Shown: positions 19,078 through 26,200 of the stretch, in pieces
Layout: every line of letters starts with the position of its first letter
Numbering within the stretch: the stretch's first letter is position 1
Source: Clostridia bacterium
Lineage (GTDB): Bacteria > Bacillota > Clostridia > Peptostreptococcales > Anaerovoracaceae
DNA: 64,000 bases
Direction of reading: 5' to 3'
NCBI GenBank assembly: GCA_902363595.1
Contig: CABJAP010000002.1
Location: 62,001 to 126,000, forward strand
The notes under the pieces: generated by a model
What the model was told of the DNA's origin: nothing
Database searches by the model: none
What the model saw: only the letters and a program-made list of their open reading frames with translations
Translations under genes and position numbers: made by a program

Positions 19078-20139
19078 ATGGAAAAAATGAAACATTGCCT
19101 CGGACAGCAGGGCAAGTCATGTTTGCTAGTACTGGCTGGAGCAGTCATGTTGTTTCTGCTTCTGGTGGAGCCGGCGCTGGCCAAGACCGTCGCCGGTACC
19201 ACCTCCAGAAATGGTTCAAAATATGACTTCAACTGTGTGTATACACTGACGGATGATGCTGCCAACAAACGATATGCCCTGGAGGTTACGGCCCAGCTGA
19301 AGATTAAAAAATACAAGTTCAGCAGCACCCAAACCCACAAGGTCAATATCAAAATAAACGGGACTACTTATACCAAGACCTTTGACGGTATGAGCGGAGG
19401 CAACAATTCCTCCACCGTGACCAAGAACCTTTATAAGAAGACGGTGTACTTTTCCTACGCCTCGGCCGCCAGGAGCATCCCGGTCAGCATTACCACTTCC
19501 GATATTTCATCGGGCGGCTACGGGCCCGGCGTTTGTAAAGCTTCGACCAATGTGACCGTTCCGGCGGTGACCACGACGAAAACCCTGTCCGGCAGCGTTA
19601 TTTGGCAGGACAACAATAATCAAGACGGTCTGCGCAGTACCAGGACCATAACCGTGATCAGGGACGGTCAGGCTTACACAAGCTTTGCGGCCATCGGCGC
19701 ATGGAATGTCTCTGTTCCAGTCTATAAAGCAGGAGGGGGAGAATCGGCCTATTCGGTAACAGGAAACGGCCTCAGCGGATATTCGGGACCATCCGTTTCC
19801 GGATTTAACCTGACTTACATCAGGACAGCCTATTACACCACCGAAGTTTCAGGAAAAATTTACTGGGAGGACATGGACAATCTGATGGGAACCCGGCCCG
19901 GGTCCGTAGTTGTGCGTGTTCTCAGCGGAACATCCGTAGCAGCGCAGGGTACCGTTTCCCCTGGCGCAGACGGGAGCTGGAGTTTTTGCTTTTCCGATCT
20001 GCCAAAGTATGAGGGCGGTGCGGAGATTCGCTATACAGTCTCACAGAATGCCGATGGATATGGGACAGCATATGAAGGATTCAAGATTATCAATACCTGG
20101 ATTCCAGCCTTTGATGTACGCATGGGATTCAGCATATAA
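19078..20139 (+). CDS. Secreted Cna-B domain protein
   Basis: This protein of about 353 residues has a signal peptide with the core LLVLAGAVMLFLLLVEPALA and predicted cleavage before KTVAG. Residues 30-165 form an unassigned beta-rich region with many Thr, Ser and Tyr. Two Cna-B-like domains follow: LSGSVIWQDNNNQDGLRS near residue 170 and VSGKIYWEDMDNLMGTRPGS near residue 260; both have the WxDxxN/D start typical of that fold. There is no sortase signal or C-terminal anchor. Three ATG codons stand in a row; the third (19078) has the best spacing from GGGGAG. It starts 11 nt after the giant adhesin and is probably a partner subunit or minor adhesin of the same surface structure. Confidence 0.8.
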   Translation: MEKMKHCLGQQGKSCLLVLAGAVMLFLLLVEPALAKTVAGTTSRNGSKYDFNCVYTLTDDAANKRYALEVTAQLKIKKYKFSSTQTHKVNIKINGTTYTKTFDGMSGGNNSSTVTKNLYKKTVYFSYASAARSIPVSITTSDISSGGYGPGVCKASTNVTVPAVTTTKTLSGSVIWQDNNNQDGLRSTRTITVIRDGQAYTSFAAIGAWNVSVPVYKAGGGESAYSVTGNGLSGYSGPSVSGFNLTYIRTAYYTTEVSGKIYWEDMDNLMGTRPGSVVVRVLSGTSVAAQGTVSPGADGSWSFCFSDLPKYEGGAEIRYTVSQNADGYGTAYEGFKIINTWIPAFDVRMGFSI

Positions 20140-20153
20140 GAAAGGAACAGAAA

Positions 20154-20810
20154 ATGGGAAAAGAGATAAGATTAAGGAAAAAAGGGAGCATGCTGCTGGC
20201 GGCATTTCTTCTGGCAGTGGCGGCAATCGGCGGAATCAGCGCCTATTTTACGGACGTGGATTCGGCGGCCAATGTGTTTACAATCGGTAAGGTAAAAATT
20301 GACCTGACCGAACCGGCGTATGACGCCCATCCGCAGGATCATCAGAATCTGACGCCAAACAAAAGCCTGGACAAGGACCCATACGTGACCAACACCGGAA
20401 TCAATGATGCGTTCGTCTTTACAGAATTCACCATACCGAAAGCAGAGGTCAAAACAGCGGCGGAAAACGGTTCTCAAAATACGGCGGTCAATCAGGAACT
20501 ATTCCAGTATCAGATCAGCGGGGGATGGACACAAGTGGTCAAAGAGGACCGGGAAGACGGCTGCCGGTATGTCTATGCCTATGGCTCAAACGAAGCCTGC
20601 ACGCCCCTTTCTGCCGGCCATACAACGCCGGTACTGTTCGCAGACGGGAAGATCCGTTTTCTCAATGTGATCGAAGGCCAGGGCTTGGAAGAAGAAATGC
20701 TGGAGCTGCCGGTAGATGCTTATGGCATACAGACTGTGGATCTGGATGGGGGAAAGACCGCTCCGGCCGATGTCTGGGCTGTTTTAGAAAATCAGCAGGC
20801 AGGAAAGTAA
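20154..20810 (+). CDS. TasA/camelysin-like protein with SipW-type signal peptide
   Basis: The 218-residue protein starts with a basic stretch and the leader MLLAAFLLAVAAIGGISAYF followed by TDVDSAANVFTIGKVKIDL. This is the hallmark of the SipW-dependent class: a long hydrophobic helix, cleavage before an AYFTD-type motif, and an N-F-T-I-G-x-V start of the mature chain. Family members include TasA, the fibre-forming matrix protein of Bacillus, and camelysins. The context with a dedicated signal peptidase four kilobases or less downstream supports this. It is the best candidate for the structural fibre subunit, but fibre formation is an inference. Confidence 0.8.
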   Translation: MGKEIRLRKKGSMLLAAFLLAVAAIGGISAYFTDVDSAANVFTIGKVKIDLTEPAYDAHPQDHQNLTPNKSLDKDPYVTNTGINDAFVFTEFTIPKAEVKTAAENGSQNTAVNQELFQYQISGGWTQVVKEDREDGCRYVYAYGSNEACTPLSAGHTTPVLFADGKIRFLNVIEGQGLEEEMLELPVDAYGIQTVDLDGGKTAPADVWAVLENQQAGK

Positions 20811-20811
20811 C

Positions 20812-21930
20812 ATGAAAGGGATGAGGCGGCTGGCGGCTGCGGCCGGGCTGTTTCTCGTGCTGGCCGCGGGAGGACTGGCCAGTATGCTGGCACTGCAGGA
20901 GGAAAGCCTGTCCAGCAGATTTCAGACCGGAGGCGTGGACATTTGCCTGGAATCAAAGATGAAAGAAAATGGCCGCGTCAAAGAGTTTGTTCAGCCCCGC
21001 GATCTGGTTCCGGGCCAGGAGATTTCCATGATCCCGGTCATTACCAGCCGGGCAGAGGATTGCTACATAAGAGCGCAGATTGAAGTAACCATGGATGAAG
21101 AGGGACCGCAGCCTGTAAAGATGCAGGATTTTATCGGTATGAATGCGGCCTGGATTGAGCAAGACCCCTATTACTATTATCGCTACCCGCTGGCGCAGGG
21201 GCAGACCGCGGAGCTTTTTCAAGGGCTGCGTGTGCCTGCCGCATGGACGGGCATAGAGGCATCCGGCTTTGATCTGCACATTACAGCGGAAGCTGTCCAG
21301 TCGCAGAACTGGCAGCCCGATTTTCAGAAGCACAACCCTTGGGGGAGCGTGGAAACGGAATTTTCTCAGATCGGAGAATACTATCTGGCCGGAAGGGGCA
21401 AGCGGACGGAAAACAAAGGGATTAGTCTGGTTTATCAGGGCGGCGCAAAGGCGCTGGTCAGCGATGCCGATTCGTTCATGGCTCATTTGAGCGACCTTAT
21501 GCCCGGCGATCATTACAGCGATGTCATGAAGCTGAAAAATGCCGGACAAGAAAAAGTGTGTATTTTTTTTAAAGCATCCACGGAGGAAACGAAACTCCTG
21601 AAGCAAATTCAGCTTCGCATTGAATCGGAAACAGGACTCTTTTATCAGGGCCCGCTGACTTGTGAAAAGCTGTCGGATTATCGGATGTTGGCAGAGCTTG
21701 AAAAAAAACAGGCGGAGAAGGTGAAGTTTTCCATCCATGTGCCGGAAACATTGACCAATCCCTACCAAGTCCTTGCAGACAGGGTAACTTGGTATTTCAA
21801 GGTTTGCGATGAGGATGGCAATCCAATACAGGCACAGACGGGTGATGAGCGATGCTTTGGGCTTGCGATTCTGATTATGGCTGTGAGCGCAGCGGCAGGG
21901 CTGCTGATAATAAGGAGGAGCAGGAGATGA
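20812..21930 (+). CDS. SipW-class exported protein with C-terminal membrane anchor
   Basis: The 372-residue protein begins with a hydrophobic leader (LAAAAGLFLVLAAGGLASML) followed by LSSRFQTGGVDICLE, which resembles the mature start of SipW substrates. The body has YYYYRYPLAQGQ and PGDHYSDVMKLKNAG segments, the second typical of the TasA-like fold (a loop about exported pilin-type chain addition). Unlike its neighbours it ends with a membrane helix CFGLAILIMAVSAAAGLLII and a basic RRSRR tail, so it should be fixed in the membrane facing outward. It may anchor the fibre, like TapA or a basal pilin. It starts 1 nt after the preceding stop and overlaps sipW by 4 nt (ATGA). Confidence 0.75.
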   Translation: MKGMRRLAAAAGLFLVLAAGGLASMLALQEESLSSRFQTGGVDICLESKMKENGRVKEFVQPRDLVPGQEISMIPVITSRAEDCYIRAQIEVTMDEEGPQPVKMQDFIGMNAAWIEQDPYYYYRYPLAQGQTAELFQGLRVPAAWTGIEASGFDLHITAEAVQSQNWQPDFQKHNPWGSVETEFSQIGEYYLAGRGKRTENKGISLVYQGGAKALVSDADSFMAHLSDLMPGDHYSDVMKLKNAGQEKVCIFFKASTEETKLLKQIQLRIESETGLFYQGPLTCEKLSDYRMLAELEKKQAEKVKFSIHVPETLTNPYQVLADRVTWYFKVCDEDGNPIQAQTGDERCFGLAILIMAVSAAAGLLIIRRSRR

Positions 21931-22418
21931 TACGAACTATTTATCATATCATTGAAAACGTGCTGATTTTTTTGATTCTTTTTTTTACGCTGGCCTTGGG
22001 CGGCGCCAAGCTGATCGGCCATATCAGCCCATTTATGGTTTTAAGCGGCTCCATGGAGCCCCAGCTTGCGACCGGCAGCCTGTGCTTTGTCAATGAACGA
22101 GACCGGGAGGCGAAGGCGGGAGATATCATCGCTTTTTCCAAAGGGAGCACGAAGATTGTTCATCGGGTTTTAAAGGCGGAGCACGGCGCCTATACCACCA
22201 AAGGGGATAACAATCCCCACGCCGACAGAGCGCCTGTCAGCCAAAAGGAGGTTATGGGAAAAGTGGTCTTTTCTATTCCAAAAGCAGGGTATGCGGCGGC
22301 TTTTCTGCAGACGAAGAAGGGCATGTTCCTGACCAGCGCCGCTCTGGCGGCATTCTTTGTAATGGGGCGTCTGCTGCCTGAAAGGAAAAAGCGGGGAGGC
22401 GGCTATGAAGCAGGTTAG
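21927..22418 (+). CDS. sipW: Signal peptidase I, SipW (ER-type)
   Basis: This 163-residue membrane protease cleaves signal peptides of a restricted set of substrates. An N-terminal helix (residues 4-26) precedes the catalytic Ser in VLSGSMEP near residue 38-40. The general base position is His in TKIVHRVL rather than Lys, which marks the ER/SipW type found in Gram-positive fibre operons. The family motif GDNNPHADRAPV follows, and a second hydrophobic helix lies near the C-terminus before a basic tail. The ATG at 21927 overlaps the preceding stop as ATGA and has AAGGAGG upstream. Its likely substrates are the three flanking proteins with SipW-type leaders. Confidence 0.93.
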   Translation: MIRTIYHIIENVLIFLILFFTLALGGAKLIGHISPFMVLSGSMEPQLATGSLCFVNERDREAKAGDIIAFSKGSTKIVHRVLKAEHGAYTTKGDNNPHADRAPVSQKEVMGKVVFSIPKAGYAAAFLQTKKGMFLTSAALAAFFVMGRLLPERKKRGGGYEAG

Positions 22419-22905
22419 ATTTAAAAACAGAAGGCTGGCTGTGGTGCTGATGCTTTTGCTGCTTGTTAACAGCAGTTTTCTGGGACTGCTTGCTTATAGT
22501 GTTTATCAAGCTCAGGCGGTCAATGCCTTTACGGTGGGTTACGGGGAGATTGAAATTGAAGAGGACTTTGAACCGCCTGCCAAAATGCTCCCCGGCATTA
22601 CCATCCGCAAGGAAGTGGCGGTGGTCAACACAGGCCCGGTTCCCTGCAGGGTCAGACTGCTGGCCAAGTATACCAGCAGTCAAATGGCCGCCCTCTCTGT
22701 GGTGGATTTTGACCGGGAGCATTGGTCGGAAACCGGCGACTATTTTTATTACAAATACGTCCTCCAGCCAGGGGAAAAAACTGCTCCCCTTTTTTCTGAA
22801 ATCAAGATCAGCGAAGCGGCAAGCCAAAGTGAACTGGAGCCGTTCGACATTCTTATCTATGGAGAAGCAATTCAAGAAAACGGCCTTCTATGGAGTGAGC
22901 TCTAA
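22405..22905 (+). CDS. Small SipW-class exported protein
   Basis: The 166-residue protein overlaps the end of sipW by 14 nt. Its leader is RRLAVVLMLLLLVNSSFLGL followed by LAYSVYQAQAVNAFTVGYGEIEIEE. The N-A-F-T-V-G-x-G-E-I-E-I stretch matches the mature start of SipW substrates. The body includes TIRKEVAVVNTGPVPCRVRLLA and YYKYVLQPGEKTAPLF, typical of the TasA-like beta sandwich. There is no second membrane segment. It is the last gene of the operon; no clear terminator was seen in the 90 bp before the next promoter module. It may be a minor or tip subunit. Confidence 0.75.
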   Translation: MKQVRFKNRRLAVVLMLLLLVNSSFLGLLAYSVYQAQAVNAFTVGYGEIEIEEDFEPPAKMLPGITIRKEVAVVNTGPVPCRVRLLAKYTSSQMAALSVVDFDREHWSETGDYFYYKYVLQPGEKTAPLFSEIKISEAASQSELEPFDILIYGEAIQENGLLWSEL

Positions 22906-22921
22906 AGTCAAGGGCTGAATG

Positions 22922-23025
22922 TTACATTAGTAGGACTGTTTATTACAGCGTGACGATGTAACAAATTTCCTGTACGTAAAAACGGTACAAACCATTGACA
23001 AAAATGACCGGGGGGGGGGTAGTAT
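22922..23025 (+). promoter_or_regulatory. Surface-gene promoter module 1 with G10 spacer
   Basis: A half-site TTACA at 22922 is followed 21 bp later by TTACA-N9-TGTAAC (22943-22962). Exactly 32 bp separate this from TTGACA at 22995-23000. The -10 box is TAGTAT at 23020-23025. The 19 bp spacer ends in a run of ten G (23010-23019). The same layout recurs at 29.1 and 36.5 kb. It drives the 1888-residue surface protein. Slippage in the G run would change the spacer and so promoter strength. Confidence 0.8.
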
Positions 23026-23116
23026 ATTTATACGAATAGGGGAGAGGCAAGGATGAATGTATAAGCTATAATGCCATAAAATTGCAATATGATAGTTGTT
23101 TGCAAAGGGTGATATT

Positions 23117-23179
23117 ATGAAAAGCTCTCTCCGCCATTCAGAGCTTCATAGCAACGGTCTTTGCGCACTATCATCCTGA
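23117..23179 (+). CDS. Possible 20-residue leader peptide
   Basis: An ATG with a good AAAGGG site 7 nt upstream opens a 21-codon frame, MKSSLRHSELHSNGLCALSS then stop. The TGA at 23177-23179 lies inside the leader hairpin at 23163-23193, so a translating ribosome would interfere with that hairpin. Self-complementary segments AAGCTCT/AGAGCTT and GCAAAG/CTTTGC lie in the same region. This looks like a transcription-attenuation arrangement, but no codon run points to a specific signal, and the second surface gene has no equivalent peptide. Confidence 0.4.
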   Translation: MKSSLRHSELHSNGLCALSS

Positions 23180-23193
23180 TGGTGCGTTTTTTT
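23163..23193 (+). terminator. Leader terminator (attenuator) before surface gene 1
   Basis: CGCACTATC and GATGGTGCG form a 9 bp stem (one T-G pair) with a 5 nt loop, followed by seven T. It sits about 135 nt after the promoter and 61 bp before the surface gene start, so part of the transcript should end here unless readthrough is allowed. Confidence 0.75.
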
Positions 23194-23254
23194 GCGCCAC
23201 CTGCCCCAAGCTCTATTACGATTTCGTTTTGTACTATTTATTAAGGAGGAAGAC

Positions 23255-26200
23255 ATGGAAGCAAGGAAAAAGAAAAGCAGCAGGCTTCTAGCGTGGGTGG
23301 TCGTGATCGCCGTGGCGTTTACCATGACGTTCCCGACTGCATTTGTCTGGGGTGCTGAAACCGGCGCGACACAGGAAACGGTCGCAGCCGATGATCAGAC
23401 GCCGGGTGAAGATCCTGCGGCGGAGGAAAGCAGTAATAAGGATCCGACTGAGGCTGTGAAGGCAGAGCCGGAGACAAAGAAGCCGGCGGTGAAGGCAGCA
23501 GCTAAAGCAGCGGCAGCAGAGAAAAAAGAGGCTGCTGATGAAAACGTGGACACAAAAAAGCCGCATGTCAATCAGGAAGCGATCGGTGGCACACATAATG
23601 CAGGAACCGTGTTCTTCGCAGAGGGCTACGATGTTACGATTGATGCTGCAAAAGATTTAGAAAATGAAAAAATGGGATTTACTGCTACATGGATCGATGG
23701 CGATAAACAAGAGTCAATGACTGTGGCGCGGAATACTTCTGCCAATCCCTCAGAAAAAGAGAAGCTTTTTGTGGTTGGCGGTACAGAAAGTGAAAATCCT
23801 GACTTAAATACCACCAATATAACGGTTAAAGGCGGGAGCATGGATTATGTGATCGGCGGCAACCTGAACGTTGGAGCAGTAAAGACAGCCAATATTGAAA
23901 TTCTTGATGGAAATATTGGTATGGTTATTGGAACGACCAAAGATGGCCCAAACGGTTCATATGATAAACGTAAAGAAAAAGCCTCTGTCGAAACTGTCAA
24001 TATTAAAGTAGCAGGAGGCGATATGCAGGCCGTTGTAGGCGGTACTTATGCATACACCTACGTTAAAAATGTTAATGTGGAAGTTACTGGCGGAACCATT
24101 GCCGCTACTACTTCTCCGATGCAGGCGGGTATCCTGCTGGGCGGAACCAATGGTGAAGTGGAAAATGCCAAGCTTACTTTCAGCGGCGGCAAGACAAAGG
24201 ATATTGCTCTGGGACAGAGAGTCATGATCACAGAGAAAGCTACCCTTGATCTTACCGGTGGAAACGCTGGAAATATCTATGCAGGCTCCTATTATGATGA
24301 TGGAGATAATGCGGCAGGAACAACTGAATGGAACGGTTGGGGAGTTGGCGACGTCAATTACGGTCAGGCTAAGGCAATTGATCTGAACCTGGGTGAAAAC
24401 CTGACCTATAATGATGTATATGCAGGATTTCAATTTATTGACAAAGCTAAGTTTGCTGAAAAATATACTGCAATAAGTGATATAAAGGATTCTGACAAGG
24501 CTCCTGTCAATATCACAATAAAAAAGGCAGGCGAGGCAAAGCGCGGCGATGCGGAAAAGCATACTGTCAGCATGCTGGAAAAGGTACTTCCCAGCGAGAC
24601 TTTGACGATTGAGACGTCTCTTGCTGATGGAAAAGTGCTTGATCTGCAGGAAGGCTGCACGGTTATTGTTAAATCTGGCGTTAAGGATATCAAAGCTAAG
24701 ATTGGAAAAAAAGATGTAACGTTAGAAGCGAGCGATACTTATACTGTAAAAGACGGAAAGCTGGTTGGTTCGGTTGCTAAGATTGGTGACACAAACTATG
24801 CTAGTATTGAAGAAGCAATAGCGGCGCTTAAAGATAATGATACATTGACACTTAAAACAGATATTAAGAAGCGCGTAAACCTTTTGGGAACAACTGATGG
24901 ACTTAAAAACATTACGTTGGATCTGAATGGGCACACTATAAAAGATGAACAAAGCTCTGCGTTTGCCATCGGTGAAGGGGCGGCAGCAGAAAAGACAAAA
25001 GCTGACATTACCATCAAAGGAACTGGAACGATTGAAGGAGCACAAGCAGGTGTTCTTGTAAAGAATGGAAGCCTGACGGTTACAGATGGAATTAAAATTA
25101 TTGGTGGCGGATATGGTATTTCTGGTAATGGATTGCACAATGAAGGAACTATTATCAACGTTCAGGGTGGAGAGATTACCGCAACCGGAGAGGATGGCGC
25201 GGCAATTTATCATCCACAAAAAGGCAGCCTGAATATAACTGGCGGAATGCTGACAGGTGCTACTGGTATCCAGCTTTGCGCAGGAGATGCGGAAGTCAAT
25301 ATGAGCGGCGGAAAAATTGTCGCGACAGGTCAGGATATGCGAGCAGAAAAGACAGGAGATGGCTTGATTCCAGATGGAGCGGCAGTTTCCGTAGTGGACA
25401 GAAGCTATCCTGGTGGGGCGCCAAAAGTACATATTACAGCCGGAGAATTTCAATCTGCAGTTGATCACATTGTAGTGGCATATACATGGTTGGGAAATCA
25501 AGCTTCAGATTGGGCAGATGCGACAAAGCATGTTGTTATTGAAGGCGGAACCTTCAGCACCAACCCATCCGCCTATGTTGTAAAAGACTATGCAGTCAAT
25601 AAAACTGATAAAGGCTACAACGTTGTCAAAGCAACAGACGCAGCCGGCGAAGCGTTTATTGGAAACACATATTATAAAACCCTTGCCGATGCAATTGTAG
25701 CAGCAAAAGAAAAAGACACCGTAAAACTGAACAAAGACGTTCAGGTGACCATGACCGCTCAGAACACAGCGGCGATTCTAATCGATAAAAACATTACTCT
25801 GGACGGTAACGGAAAGACCATCACAGCAACAGGCGACACAAAAGCAATCGGCCATGTCATTGAAGTTTCCAACGGAGTCAAAGCTGCAGTCAAGAATCTG
25901 ACTATAGACGGCAACCAGATTGCAAAACATGGCATCCAGGTGTATAGCAAAGAAGAACCACAAAGTGAAGCCAAAGTTACTTCCGTTACAGTGAAAAACT
26001 GTACGGGCTATGGATTCATGATCAATGGCGGTAAAATGATCGCTACCAGAATCACAGCGGAAGCGAACGGCTGGGGCGGCGTCAACATTGGACAGGGCAC
26101 GGATGTAACCGCAGAACCAAGCTTTACCTTTAACAGCGGAACCCTGCAGGAGCATAATCCAATCCAGGCCGATAACGTGGGCGACAAAGCGCCAAGTACA

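Noticed and set aside
22995..23193. Known riboswitch (c-di-GMP or similar) in the surface-gene leader
   Set aside because: Such riboswitches often precede clostridial adhesins, so I looked for their conserved cores, but neither GEMM-type blocks nor other class landmarks are visible in either leader.
23192..23254. N-terminal extension of surface protein 1
   Set aside because: It would start inside the T-run of the leader terminator; AAGGAGG before the ATG at 23255 and the signal peptide both favour the later start.
24430..24693. Minus-strand frames inside the large surface genes (for example 24430-24693, 26869-27453, 35466-35810)
   Set aside because: They are antisense shadows of repetitive Thr/Ala/Lys coding sequence, with low-complexity Ser/Val/Leu translations and no ribosome sites.
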